Positions 24,764 to 39,600 of a DNA stretch of 64,000 nt are shown piece by piece. The stretch is taken from positions 10,168,001 through 10,232,000 of the forward strand of contig NC_046683.1 in NCBI RefSeq assembly GCF_009870125.1, written 5' to 3'. Below the pieces are notes generated by a model. That model saw nothing but the letters and a program-made list of their open reading frames with translations. It ran no database searches and was not told the origin of the DNA. Every line of letters starts with the position of its first letter. Position 1 is the stretch's first letter. The translations under genes and the position numbers were made by a program. This DNA is from Drosophila pseudoobscura. Taxonomy: Eukaryota; Arthropoda; Insecta; Diptera; Drosophilidae.

Positions 24764-27601
24764 CTAAGGGCCTTAACCAAATCAAATCCTTTCGATCTCC
24801 CAATTGAAGCGACCTCTCAGACAGCTTCCCACGTCTAAAGCACTCTTTCTATGAATTTGTATGATTATAATGTTCCCAAAATGGGATTATACATTCTGTT
24901 GTAAGCTCGTTAGGTCGCCGCTGCGTGTGAATGGGCATGGGAATGGGAATGGGAATGGTTGGGGGAAAACGCTTTTCGGCCTTTTCCGCGCTTTTCTTTT
25001 GCTATCCCGAGCCGAAGCGTTTTTCTCATGTCAAATGCACACGATTCACGCGTGTCGGGGGCGGTGAAGCGGCGAATTAAGATATTTACGGGAACAAAAC
25101 CATTGACACAGGCAGCAGACAGCAGGCAGCAGGCAGCGGTCCCCCGGTCTACGCTGTACCTTGCCTCTTCCGCTGATGCTGCCGGTACTGCTGCTGCTGC
25201 ATCATGATAAGCGGGACGTCTAGAGGGCGGGGCTGCAACCCAAGCTGCTGCGAAAACGGAAACGCGAGACCTGGTCTCTGACATCTCTTCAGGAACACGC
25301 GTGTAGAGTTGCCAGGTTGCGCTTATCACAGCAGAACAGGCGACAACTGTGGCCGGGGGACGGGGTCTTGCCACGGGACGAATGTCCCACGTGCCACGTG
25401 CGGCCACGTGACCGGGGCTAAAAACTTTACACGTGCCCCCAGAACGTTCCACGTCCCACAGCCCACAGCCCACATCCCACACCCATCCAATGTCATGGTT
25501 TTTGAATGAGGATATGACTGAGGATGAGGACGAGGATGTGGCTGTGGGCGTGGCACTTGCTCAGCGTTTACTCGAGGAACCGGGGAAGCGGGGTAATGCC
25601 CAGAGATGTCATTCGCAAGCCAATTTCCAGATTCCAGAGGTGATTCTAGAGGGGCGTAAGATTCGGCATCTCGGTAACATACCAGTGGATACCCCATAGA
25701 AAGGATCAGTGAATGATCCTCTGATCTGGGGAGTTCGCTGCATTATTCAAAGACTCACATAGGCATTTCCCTCTTGCATTTCAGATGTAATGCGATCTCC
25801 TACTATTAGTGCTCTGTTTCTAGCATTGATCGAAGAAGGAAGTAAGGAAATCCGCAAACAATGTTTGAGAATTATAGAACTGTTCATCATTGAAGGTATT
25901 GTGCGGATTTATATATATATTTTGGGATATTCTAGAGTTGCGACAAAGAATTTTTGATAGTGGACTTTGGCGTTGGTCCTTGCCTACGAGAGAAAACCAA
26001 ATCATAGGGAGGACAGACTACCCCCACAGTAAAGTAGCTTCCCATTTCATGGATATCCCTCGCTGTGGGACTGGTGGAAGATGCAAAATGCTGGGTAAAT
26101 TATCCCCAAAATAATCTATTACACGACCATCCATCGCTTTTCAACCCATCAATCGTTTTGGCGCTGGAAATGCCGAAATTGCATGTTCTTAGTATGGGGA
26201 TGCGATCATCTCCTCTCATCTTTCGATACAGCTTCTTTTGTATCTTAAGAACCGTGGATATCAGATCCCTGCGCCCCATGCTCAAAGGCTCAGAGAGACA
26301 CTCAATCATGGAATGCAAACAGATTCGGGTTTCCATAATTTCGGTTAGGGCTTGTTAGGGTAAAAATCAGAGACCGCAGGCGACAGCCAGAGAGACAAAC
26401 AGACAGACAGACAGAAAGCCACCATAAAAACATATGACACCATATTCTGATGAGTCGCGTCGCGCGTTTTGGCACGCCAAATTATGCACAAAATAGATGG
26501 CTGTGTTGACACTTTCCAGGGCACACGACCCACACTACACGGGAGGTACGGGATACGGTTTACACACGGGAGGATGGACTCGCTGACAGCGCCGCAGCGA
26601 GAGCGAGAGCGAGAGGGAGAGGGCGAGAGCCAGAGCCAGATACAGGACCAGGACCAGAGCCGGCGGCCCTAATCGGACTTGTCATGTGCGCATCACAACA
26701 GCAATCACAGAGGTCGGGTCGAGTCGGGCCCAGGGGTGGGACAACCCGCGAACAAAGCCAAAAATACGCGACTGAAAGAAAGCCTTCCACAAATTTTTTA
26801 ACTAGCATCAATTGGGTTTGTAATTTGAGACCTAGCTTTGTGCCCCCTACCCCCAACGGGAACGGGAACGAAGGGTGGTGGTCGTGCAAAAAGGCGATTG
26901 CGGTGCAGCATGCGGCAGAGATTGTATGAGGACGAGGGAGTGCCACCACCCTTGGCCCTAGGTCAGGGTTTCACATGAAATTAGTTGACTGGCAACAAGC
27001 TCGAGTGATCCGCGACAGTTTCGCTTTTCCTCTTTTTTTTTAAGAAGTATGGGATTACATATTTCCATAGCTCTTTGCGGTCTAAAACCTTCCATTGCAC
27101 TTCTGCGTGCTGTTCTGTTTTTTTTTTTTTGTTATTCATTCAAAGCTAAATTGTTTTTGTGTTAAATGTTAACTATCAGTCTCAGAAAAGTGTGGTACTG
27201 GATGAGGAGAAACAAGCCGCAGACACATTGTAGTGCAGGCACATGGGACCATTAGGATATCCTATAGTCCCATCCTTAGAAAGTGGTCCGGTAGAAAAGG
27301 GAACTCTTAGCAATGCAGCCCCCAGGACTGGTTTAGGTATTGGCTAGGCACACACAACGCCCTCTCGTGGGTTCGTTCACTTTAGAACATCATTAGAGCA
27401 AGGTTCGTGTCTGTGATGATGGGAAAGCTTTAGGGATGTTATATGTAAAATTGTAATGAAATTATCGATTGCAGCCATAGCCATGTCGAGAGGTGACATA
27501 CATATGTACATATCTATAGTTCGATTAAAACGATATTTCGATTCTACAGCCCTAGCTCGCAGCGCCGGCTAGTTTTTCAAAAAAAAACATCGACGATTCA
27601 T
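24764..27601. other. noncoding, contains E-box cluster
   Basis: No coding exon could be supported. Features seen: ATGGGA repeats at 24932-24958, GCAGACA/GCAGGCA repeats at 25110-25138, a four-fold CACGTG cluster at 25388-25435, (GACA)n at 26391-26415 and GAGAGC-type repeats at about 26595-26640. The last 600 bp before the foldback locus look like ordinary unique DNA. Confidence 0.5.
25388..25435. promoter_or_regulatory. cluster of four CACGTG E-boxes
   Basis: Perfect CACGTG hexamers lie at 25388-25393, 25395-25400, 25405-25410 and 25430-25435. CACGTG is the canonical site for bHLH factors such as Myc/Max, Clock/Cycle and Mitf, and is bound by some Hairy/E(spl)-type repressors. Four copies in 48 bp is far above chance. 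The regulated gene is unknown; the nearest candidate is the minus-strand gene at 23.9-24.7 kb. Confidence 0.5.
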
Positions 27602-27655
27602 AATGAATCTTGAAGAATTTCCACACAGTTTAGGTGTAGGATATCGTTTTTTTCC
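27602..27655 (+). repeat. left flanking direct repeat of the foldback locus
   Basis: ATGAATCTTGAAGAATTTC at 27603 recurs in the same orientation at 51338, just beyond the other end of the locus. Weaker similarity continues for about 30 bp, ending in ATCG plus a T-run in both. It is much longer than a usual transposon target duplication, so it may be a segmental duplication or an old terminal repeat. Confidence 0.7.
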
Positions 27656-30600
27656 GATGGCAGTCGATTGGCAGGACTCTCCCGATCACGAAAAGACATC
27701 CGTCAACCCGATCGGCTGCCGTATTGCAGAGATAAAGCGTACAGAAGAAACCAGTATTCTACAGATACGCCAATCCCAGTCGTCGGAAGGCTATATCTCA
27801 GACAAATAGGGCCAGATCAAAGAAGGACCCACTCTCCCAGGACCGTGAGGGTCCAGACTGTCGACTGACATTCCGTAAAGCAGAGATAAAGCGTACTGAA
27901 GAAACCAGTATTCTACAGATACGCCAATCCAAGTCCTCGGAAGGCTATATCTCAGACAAATAGGGCCAGATCGAAGAGGGACCCACTATCCCAGGATCGT
28001 GAGGGTCCAGACTGTCGACTGACATTCCGTAAAGCAGAGATAAAGCGTACAGAGGAAACCAGTATTCTACAGATACGCCAATCCCAGTCTTCGGAAGGCT
28101 ATATCTCCGACAAATAGGGCCAGATCAAAGAAGGACCCACTCTCCCAGGACCGTGAGGGTCCAGACTGTCGACTGACATTCCGTAAAGCAGAGATAAAGC
28201 GTACTGAAGAAACCAGTATTCTACAGATACGCCAATCCAAGTCCTCGGAAGGCTATATCTCAGACAAATAGGGCCAGATCGAAGAAGGACCCACTCTCCC
28301 AGGACCGTGAGGGTCCAGACTGTCGACTGACATTCCGTAATGCAGAGATAAAGCGTACAGACGAAACAAGTATTCTACAGATACGCCAATCCAAGTCCTC
28401 GGAAGGCTATATCTCAGACAAATAGGACCAGATCGAAGAAGGACCCACTCTCCCAGGACCGTGAGGGTCCAGACTGTCGACTGACATTCCGCAAAGCAGA
28501 GATAAAGCGTACTGAAGAAACCAGTATTCTACAGATACGCCAATCCAAGTCCTCGGAAGGCTATATCTCAGACACTCTCCCAGAACCGTGAGGGTCCAGA
28601 CTGTCGACTGACATTCCGCAAAGCAGAGATAAAGCGTACAGAAGAAACCAGTATTCTACAGATACGCCAATCCAAGTCCTCGGAAGGCTATGTCTCGGAC
28701 AAATAGGACCAGATCGAAGAGGGACCCACACTCCCAGGATCGTGAGGGTCCAGACTGTCGACTGACATTCCGTAAAGCAGAGATAAAGCGTACAGAGGAA
28801 ACCAGTATTCTACAGATACGCCAATCCCAGTCTTCGGAAGGCTATATCTCCGACAAATAGGGCCAGATCAAAGAAGGACCCACTCTCCCAGGACCGTGAG
28901 GGTCCAGACTGTCGACTGACATTCCGTAAAGCAGAGATAAAGCGTACTGAAGAAACCAGTATTCTACAGATACGCCAATCCAAGTCCTCGGAAGGCTATA
29001 TCTCAGACAAATAGGGCCAGATCGAAGAAGGACCCACTCTCCCAGGACCGTGAGGGTCCAGACTGTCGACTGACATTCCGTAAAGCAGAGATAAAGCGTA
29101 CAGAGGAAACCAGTATTCTACAGATACGCCAATCCCAGTCGTCGGAAGGCTATATCTCAGACAAATAGGACCAGATCGAAGAGGGACCCACACTCCCAGG
29201 ATCGTGAGGGTCCAGACTGTCGACTGACATTCCGTAAAGCAGAGATAAAGCGTACAGACGAAAACAGTATTCTACAGATACGCCAATCCAAGTCCACGGA
29301 AGGCTATATCTCAGTCAAATAGGGCCAGATTGAAGAAGGACCCACTCTCCCAGGACCGTGAGGGTCCAGACTGTCGACTGACATTCCGTAATGCAGAGAT
29401 AAAGCGTACAGACGAAACAAGTATTCTACAGATACGCCAATCCAAGACCTCGGAAGGCTATATCTCAGACAAATAGGACCAGATCGAAGAAGGACCCACT
29501 CTCCCAGGACCGTGAGGGTCCAGACTGTCGACTGACATTCCGTAATGCAGAGATAAAGCGTACAGACGAAACCAGTATTCTACAGATACGCCAATCCAAG
29601 TCTTCGGAAGGCTATATCTCAGACAAATAGGGCCAGATTAAAGAAGGACCCACTCTCCCAGGACCGTGAGGGTCCAGACTGTCGACTGACATTCCGTAAT
29701 GCAGAGATAAAGCGTACAGACGAAACCAGTATTCTACAGATACGCCAATCCAAGTCCTCGGAAGGCTATATCTCGGACAAATAGGACCAGATCGAAGAGG
29801 GACCCACACTCCCAGGATCGTGAGGGTCCAGACTGTCGACTGGCATCAAAATCTCGACTACGAAAATGAGGCCGATTTTTTGAAAATTTAATGATGGTTA
29901 CATCATGATTTTTTGCGAAAATCGCGAAAATATGGATGTCCTTTTTTCCGATGGCAGTCGATTGGCAGGACTCTGCCGATCACAAAAAGACATGCCGCAC
30001 CCCGATCGGCTGCCGTATTGCAGAGATATAGCGTACAGAAGAAACCAGTATTCTACAGATACGCCAATCCAAGTCCTCGGAAGGCTATATCTCAGACAAA
30101 TAGGGCCAGATCGAAGAAGGACCCACTCTCCCAGGACCGTGAGGGTCCAGACTGTCGACTGACATTCCGCAAAGCAGAGATAAAGCGTACTGAAGAAACC
30201 AGTATTCTACAGATACGCCAATCCAAGTCCTCGGAAGGCTATATCTCAGACAAATAAGGCCAGATCGAAGAAGGACCCACTCTCCCAGGACCGTGAGGTT
30301 CCAGACTGTCGGCTGACATTCCGTAAAGCAGAGATAAAGCGTACTGAAGAAACCAGTATTCTACAGATACGCCAATCCAAGTCCTCAGAAGGCTATATCT
30401 CAGTCAAATAGGGCCAGATTGAAGAAGGACCAACTCTCCCAGGACCGTGAGGGTCCAGACTGTCGACTGACATTCCGTAATGCAGAGATAAAGCGTACTG
30501 AAGAAACCAGTATTCTACAGATACGCCAATCCAAGTCCTCGGAAGGCTATATCTCAGTCAAATAGGGCCAGATTGAAGAAGGACCAACTCTCCCAGGACC

Positions 30601-33600
30601 GTGAGGGTCCAGACTGTCGACTGACATTCCGTAATGCAGAGATAAAGCGTACAGACGAAACCAGTATTCTACAGATACGCCAATCCAAGTCCTCGGAAGG
30701 CTATATCTCAGACAAATAGGGCCAGATCGAAGAAGGACCCACTCTCCCAGGATCGTGAGGGTCCAGACTGTCGACTGACATTCCGTAAAGCAGAGATAAA
30801 GCGTACAGACGAAACCAGTATTCTACAGATACGCCAATCCAAGTCCTCGGAAGGCTATATCTCAGTCAAATAGGGCCAGATTGAAAAAGGACCCACTCTC
30901 CCAGGACCGTGAGGGTCCAAACTGTCGACTGGCATCAAAATCTCGACTACGAAAATGAGGCCGATTTTTCGAAAATTTAATGATGGTTACATCATGATTT
31001 TTTGCGAAAATCGCGAAAATATGGATGTCCTTTTTTCCGATGGCAGTCGATTGGCAGGACTCTGCCGATCATGGAGAGACATGCCGCACCCCGATCGGCT
31101 GCCGCATTGCAGAGATATAGCGTACAGATGAAACCAGTATTCTACAGATACGCCAATCCCAGTCGTCGGAAGGCTATATCTCAGACAAATTAGGGCCAGA
31201 TCGAAGAAGGACCCACTCTCCCAGGACCGTGAGGGTCCAGACTGTCGACTGACATTCCGTAAAGCAGAGATAAAGCGTACAGACGAAACCAGTATTCTAC
31301 AGATACGCCAATCCAAGTCCTCGGAAGGCTATATCTCAGACAAATAGGGCCAGATCGAAGAAGGACCCACTCTCCCAGAATCGTGAGGGTCCAGACTGTC
31401 GACTGACATTCCGTAATGCAGAGATAAAGCGTACAGACGAAACCAGTATTCTACAGATACGCCAATCCAAGTCCTCGGAAGGCTATATCTCAGACAAATA
31501 GGGCCAGATCGAAGAAGGACCCACTCTCCCAGGACCGTGAGGGTCCAGACTGTCGACTGACATTCCGTAAAGCAGAGATAAAGCGTACAGACGAAACCAG
31601 TATTCTACAGATACGCCAATCCAAGTCCTCGGAAGGCTATATCTCAGTCAAATAGGGCCAGATTGAAAAAGGACCCACTCTCCCAGGATCGTGAGGGTCC
31701 AGACTGTCGACTGGCATCAAAATCTCGACTACGAAAATGAGGCCGATTTTTCGAAAATTTAATGATGATTTTTTGCGAAAATCGCGAAAATATGGATGTC
31801 CTTTTTTCCGATGGCAGTCGATTGGCAGGACTCTGCCGATCACAAAAAGACATGCCGCACCCCGATCGGCTGCCGTATTGCAGAGATATAGCGTACAGAA
31901 GAAACCAGTATTCTACAGATACGCCAATCCAAGCCCTCGGAAGGCTATATCTCAGTCAAATAGGGCCAGATTGAAGAAGGACCCACTCTCCCAGGACCGT
32001 GAGGGTCCAGACTGTCGACTGACATTCCGTAATGCAGAGATAAAGCGTACTGAAGAAACCAGTATTCTACAGATACGCCAATCCCAGTCTTCGGAAGGCT
32101 ATATCTCAGACAAATAAGGCCAGATCGAAGAGGGACCCACTCTCCCAGGATCGTGCGGGTCCAGACTGTCGACTGGCATCAAAATCTCGACTACGAAAAT
32201 GAGGCCGATTTTTCGAAAATTTAATGATGGTTACATCATGATTTTTTGCGAAAATCGCGAAAATATGGATGTCCTTTTTTCCGATGGCAGTCGATTGGCA
32301 GGACTCTGCCGATCATGGAGAGACATGCCGCACCCCGATCGGCTGCCGCATTGCAGAGATATAGCGTACAGATGAAACCAGTATTCTACAGATACGCCAA
32401 TCCCAGTCGTCGGAAGGCTATATCTCAGACAAATTAGGGCCAGATCGAAGAAGGACCCACTCTCCCAGGACCGTGAGGGTCCAGACTGTCGACTGACATT
32501 CCGTAAAGCAGAGATAAAGCGTACAGACGAAACCAGTATTCTACAGATACGCCAATCCAAGTCCTCGGAAGGCTATATCTCAGACAAATAGGGCCAGATC
32601 GAAGAAGGACCCACTCTCCCAGAATCGTGAGGGTCCAGACTGTCGACTGACATTCCGTAATGCAGAGATAAAGCGTACAGACGAAACCAGTATTCTACAG
32701 ATACGCCAATCCAAGTCCTCGGAAGGCTATATCTCAGACAAATAGGGCCAGATCGAAGAAGGACCCACTCTCCCAGGACCGTGAGGGTCCAGACTGTCGA
32801 CTGACATTCCGTAAAGCAGAGATAAAGCGTACAGACGAAACCAGTATTCTACAGATACGCCAATCCAAGTCCTCGGAAGGCTATATCTCAGTCAAATAGG
32901 GCCAGATTGAAAAAGGACCCACTCTCCCAGGATCGTGAGGGTCCAGACTGTCGACTGGCATCAAAATCTCGACTACGAAAATGAGGCCGATTTTTCGAAA
33001 ATTTAATGATGATTTTTTGCGAAAATCGCGAAAATATGGATGTCCTTTTTTCCGATGGCAGTCGATTGGCAGGACTCTGCCGATCACAAAAAGACATGCC
33101 GCACCCCGATCGGCTGCCGTATTGCAGAGATATAGCGTACAGAAGAAACCAGTATTCTACAGATACGCCAATCCAAGCCCTCGGAAGGCTATATCTCAGA
33201 CAAATAAGGCCAGATCGAAGAGGGACCCACTCTCCCAGGACCGTGAGGGTCCAGACTGTCGACTGACATTCCGTAATGCAGAGATAAAGCGTACTGAAGA
33301 AACCAGTATTCTACAGATACGCCAATCCCAGTCTTCGGAAGGCTATATCTCAGACAAATAGGGCCAGATCGAAGAAGGACCCACTCTCCCAGGACCGTGA
33401 GGGTCCAGACTGTCGACTGACATTCCGTAAAGCAGAGATAAAGCGTACAGACGAAACCAGTATTCTACAGATACGCCAATCCAAGTCCTCGGAAGGCTAT
33501 ATCTCAGTCAAATAGGGCCAGATCGAAGAAGGACCCACTCTCCCAGGACCGTGAGGGTCCAGACTGTCGACTGACATTCCGTAAAGCAGAGATAAAGCGT

Positions 33601-36600
33601 ACAGACGAAACCAGTATTCTACAGATACGCCAATCCAAGTCCTCGGAAGGCTATATCTCAGTCAAATAGGGCCAGATTGAAGAAGGACCCACTCTCCCAG
33701 GACCGTGAGGGTCCAGACTGTCGACTGACATTCCGTAATGCAGAGATAAAGCGTACAGACGAAACCAGTATTCTACAGATACGCCAATCCAAGTCCTCGG
33801 AAGGCTATATCTCAGTCAAATAGGGCCAGATTGAAGAAGGACCCACTCTCCCAGGACCGTGAGGGTCCAGACTGTCGACTGACATTCCGTAAAGCAGAGA
33901 TAAAGCGTACTGAAGAAACCAGTATTCTACAGATACGCCAATCCAAGTCCTCGGAAGGCTATATCTCAGTCAAATAGGGCCAGATTGAAGAAGGACCCAC
34001 TCTCCCAGGACCGTGAGGGTCCAGACTGTCGACTGACATTCCGTAATGCAGAGATAAAGCGTACAGACGAAACCAGTATTCTACAGATACGCCAATCCAA
34101 GTCCTCGGAAGGCTATATCTCAGACAAATAGGGCCAGATCGAAGAAGGACCCACTCTCCCAGGACCGTGAGGGTCCAGACTGTCGACTGACATTCCGTAA
34201 AGCAGAGATAAAGCGTACAGAGGAAACCAGTATTCTACAGATACGCCAATCCAAGTCCTCGGAAGGCTATGGCTCGGACAAATAGGACCAGATCGAAGAG
34301 GGACCCACTCTCCCAGGATCGTGAGGGTTCAGACTGTCGACTGACATTCCGTAAAGCAGAGATAAAGCGTACAGAGGAAACCAGTATTCTACAGATACGC
34401 CAATCCCAGTCTTCGGAAGGCTATATCTCAGACAAATAGGGCCAGATCGAAGAGGGACCCACTCTCCCAGGATCGTGCGGGTCCAGACTGTCGACTGGCA
34501 TCAAAATCTCGACTACGAAAATGAGGCCGATTTTTCGAAAATTTAATGATGGTTACATCATGATTTTTTGCGAAAATCGCGAAAATATGGATGTCCTTTT
34601 TTCCGATGGCAGTCGATTGGCAGGACTCTGCCGATCACAAAAAGACATGCCGCACCCCGATCGGCTGCCGTATTGCAGAGATATAGCGTACAGAGGAAAC
34701 CAGTATTCTACAGATACGCCAATCCCAGTCTTCGGAAGGCTATATCTCAGACAAATAGGGCCAGATCGTAGAGGGACCCACTCTCCCAGGATCGTGCGGG
34801 TCCAGACTGTCGACTGGCATCAAAATCTCGACTACGAAAATGAGGCCGATTTTTCGAAAATTTAATGATGGTTACATCATGATTTTTTGCGAAAATCGCG
34901 AAAATATGGATGTCCTTTTTTCCGATGGCAGTCGATTGGCAGGACTCTGCCGATCACAAAAAGACATGCCGCACCCCGATCGGCTGCCGTATTGCAGAGA
35001 TATAGCGTACAGAGGAAACCAGTATTCTACAGATACGCCAATCCCAGTCGTCGGAAGGCTATATCTCAGACAAATAGGGCCAGATCGAAGAAGGACCCAC
35101 TCTCCCAGGACCGTGAGGGTCCAGACTGTCGACTGACATTCCGTAAAGCAGAGATAAAGCGTACAGACGAAACCAGTATTCTACAGATACGCCAATCCAA
35201 GTCCTCGGAAGGCTATATCTCAGTCAAATAGGGCCAGATTGAAAAAGGACCCACTCTCCCAGGACCGTGAGGGTCCAAACTGTCGACTGGCATCAAAATC
35301 TCGACTACGAAAATGAGGCCGATTTTTCGAAAATTTAATGATGGTTACATCATGATTTTTTGCGAAAATCGCGAAAATATGGATGTCCTTTTTTCCGATG
35401 GCAGTCGATTGGCAGGACTCTGCCGATCACAAAAAGACATGCCGCACCCCGATCGGCTGCCGTATTGCAGAGATATAGCGTACAGAGGAAACCAGTATTC
35501 TACAGATACGCCAATCCCAGTCTTCGGAAGGCTATATCTCAGACAAATAGGGCCAGATCGTAGAGGGACCCACTCTCCCAGGATCGTGCGGGTCCAGACT
35601 GTCGACTGGCATCAAAATCTCGACTACGAAAATGAGGCCGATTTTTCGAAAATTTAATGATGGTTACATCATGATTTTTTGCGAAAATCGCGAAAATATG
35701 GATGTCCTTTTTTCCGATGGCAGTCGATTGGAAGGACTCTCGTGATAATGGAGAGACATGCCGCGCCAAGATCGGCTGCCGTAAAGCAGAGATAAAGCGT
35801 ACAGAGGAAACCAGTATTCTACAGATACGCCAATCCCAGTCTTCGGAAGGCTATATCTCAGACAAATAGGGCCAGATCGAAGAGGGACCCACTCTCCCAG
35901 GACCGTGAGGGTCCAGACTGTCCACTGGCATCAAAATCTCGACTGCGAAAATGAGGCCGATTTTTTGAAAATTTAATGATGGTTACATCATGATTTTTTG
36001 CGAAAATCGCGAAAATATGGATGTCCTTTTTTCCGATGGCAGTCGATTGGCAGGACTCTGCCGATCACAAAAAGACATGCCGCACCCCGATCGGCTGCCG
36101 TATTGCAGAGATATAGCGTACAGAAGAAACCAGTATTCTACAGATACGCCAATCCCAGTCTTCGGAAGGCTATATCTCAGACAAATAGGGCCAGATCGAA
36201 GAGGGACCCACTCTCCCAGGATCGCGAGACACCAGACTGTCGACTGGCATCAAAATCTCGACTACGAAAATGAGGCCGATTTTTTGAAAATTTAATGATG
36301 GTTACATCATGATTTTTTGCGAAAATCGCGAAAATATGGATGTCCTTTTTTCCGATGGCAGTCGATTGGCAGGACTCTGCCGATCACAAAAAGACATGCC
36401 GCACCCCGATCGGCTGCCGTATTGCAGAGATATAGCGTACAGAAGAAACCAGTATTCTACAGATACGCCAATCCAAGTCCTCGGAAGGCTATATCTCAGA
36501 CAAATAGGGCCAGATCGAAGAAGGACCCACTCTCCCAGGACCGTGAGGGTCCAGACTGTCGACTGACATTCCGTAAAGCAGAGATAAAGCGTACAGAAGA

Positions 36601-39600
36601 AACCAGTATTCTACAGATACGCCAATCCAAGTCCTCGGAAGGCTATATCTCAGACAAATAAGGCCAGATCGAAGAAGGACCCACTCTCCCAGGACCGTGA
36701 GGGTCCAGACTGTCGACTGACATTCCGCAAAGCAGAGATAAAGCGTACTGAAGAAACCAGTATTCTACAGATACGCCAATCCAAGTCCTCGGAAGGCTAT
36801 ATCTCAGACAAATAAGGCCAGATCGAAGAAGGACCCACTCTCCCAGGACCGTGAGGGTCCAGACTGTCGACTGACATTCCGTAAAGCAGAGATAAAGCGT
36901 ACTGAAGAAACCAGTATTCTACAGATACGCCAATCCAAGTCCTCGGAAGGCTATATCTCAGTCAAATAGGGCCAGATTGAAGAAGGACCAACTCTCCCAG
37001 GACCGTGAGGGTCCAGACTGTCGACTGACATTCCGTAATGCAGAGATAAAGCGTACTGAAGAAACCAGTATTCTACAGATACGCCAATCCAAGTCCTCGG
37101 AAGGCTATATCTCAGTCAAATAGGGCCAGATTGAAGAAGGACCAACTCTCCCAGGACCGTGAGGGTCCAGACTGTCGACTGACATTCCGTAATGCAGAGA
37201 TAAAGCGTACAGACGAAACCAGTATTCTACAGATACGCCAATCCAAGTCCTCGGAAGGCTATATCTCAGACAAATAGGGCCAGATCGAAGAAGGACCCAC
37301 TCTCCCAGGACCGTGAGGGTCCAGACTGTCGACTGACATTCCGTAAAGCAGAGATAAAGCGTACAGAGGAAACCAGTATTCTACAGATACGCCAATCCAA
37401 GTCCTCGGAAGGCTATGTCTCGGACAAATAGGACCAGATCGAAGAGGGACCCACTCTCCCAGGATCGTGAGGGTCCAGACTGTCGACTGGCATCAAAATC
37501 TCGACTACGAAAATGAGGCCGATTTTTCGAAAATTTAATGATGGTTACATCATGATTTTTCGCGAAAATCGCGAAAATATGGATGTCCTTTTTTCCGATG
37601 GCAGTCGATTGGCAGGACTCTGCCGATCACAAAAAGACATGCCGCACCCCGATCGGCTGCCGTATTGCAGAGATATAGCGTACAGAAGAAACCAGTATTC
37701 TACAGATACGCCAATCCCAGTCGTCGGAAGGCTATATCTCAGACAAATAGGGCCAGATCGAAGAAGGACCCACTCTCCCAGGATCGTGAGGGTCCAGACT
37801 GTCGACTGACATTCCGTAAAGCAGAGATAAAGCGTACAGACGAAACCAGTATTCTACAGATACGCCAATCCAAGTCCTCGGAAGGCTATATCTCAGACAA
37901 ATAGGGCCAGATCGAAGAAGGACCCACTCTCCCAGGATCGTGAGGGTCCAGACTGTCGACTGACATTCCGTAAAGCAGAGATAAAGCGTACAGACGAAAC
38001 CAGTATTCTACAGATACGCCAATCCAAGTCCTCGGAAGGCTATATCTCAGTCAAATAGGGCCAGATTGAAGAAGGACCCACTCTCCCAGGACCGTGAGGG
38101 TCCAGACTGTCGACTGACATTCCGTAAAGCAGAGATAAAGCGTACTGAAGAAACCAGTATTCTACAGATACGCCAATCCAAGTCCTCGGAAGGCTATATC
38201 TCAGTCAAATAGGGCCAGATTGAAGAAGGACCCACTCTCCCAGGACCGTGAGGGTCCAGACTGTCGACTGACATTCCGTAATGCAGAGATAAAGCGTATA
38301 GACGAAACCAGTATTCTACAGATACGCCAATCCAAGTCCTCGGAAGGCTATATCTCAGTCAAATAGGGCCAGATTGAAGAAGGACCCACTCTCCCAGGAC
38401 CGTGAGGGTCCAGACTGTCGACTGACATTCCCTAATGCAGAGATAAAGCGTACAGACGAAACCAGTATTCTACAGATACGCCAATCCAAGTCCTCGGAAG
38501 GCTATATCTCAGACAAATAGGGCCAGATCGAAGAAGGACCCACTCTCCCAGGACCGTGAGGGTCCAGACTGTCGACTGACATTCCGTAAAGCAGAGATAA
38601 AGCGTACAGACGAAACCAGTATTCTACAGATACGCCAATCCAAGTCCTCGGAAGGCTATATCTCAGTCAAATAGGGCCAGATTGAAAAAGGACCCACTCT
38701 CCCAGGACCGTGAGGGTCCAAACTGTCGACTGGCATCAAAATCTCGACTACGAAAATGAGGCCGATTTTTCGAAAATTTAATGATGGTTACATCATGATT
38801 TTTTGCGAAAATCGCGAAAATATGGATGTCCTTTTTTCCGATGGCAGTCGATTGGCAGGACTCTGCCGATCATGGAGAGACATGCCGCACCCCGATCGGC
38901 TGCCGCATTGCAGAGATATAGCGTACAGAAGAAACCAGTATTCTACAGATACGCCAATCCCAGTCGTCGGAAGGCTATATCTCAGACAAATAGGGCCAGA
39001 TCGAAGAAGGACCCACTCTCCCAGGACCGTGAGGGTCCAGACTGTCGACTGACATTCCGTAAAGCAGAGATAAAGCGTACAGACGAAACCAGTATTCTAC
39101 AGATACGCCAATCCAAGTCCTCGGAAGGCTATATCTCAGACAAATAGGGCCAGATCGAAGAAGGACCCACTCTCCCAGGACCGTGAGGGTCCAGACTGTC
39201 GACTGACATTCCGTAAAGCAGAGATAAAGCGTACAGAAGAAACCAGTATTCTACAGATACGCCAATCCAAGTCCTCGGAAGGCTATATCTCAGTCAAATA
39301 GGGCCAGATTGAAGAAGGACCCACACTCCCAGGACCGTGAGGGTCCAGACTGTCGACTGACATTCCGTAATGCAGAGATAAAGCGTGCAGGAGAAACCAG
39401 TATTCTACAGATACGCCAATCCAAGTCCTCGGAAGGCTATATCTCAGACAAATAGGGCCAGATTGAAGAAGGACCCACTCTCCCAGGACCGTGAGGGTCC
39501 AGACTGTCGACTGGCATCAAAATCTCGACTACGAAAATGAGGCCGATTTTTCGAAAATTTAATGATGGTTACATCATGATTTTTTGCGAAAATCGCGAAA

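Noticed and set aside
24910..25482. 190-codon minus-strand frame
   Set aside because: Composition follows tandem repeats (Ser-His and Ala runs) and E-box-rich GC sequence; no domain or splice context.
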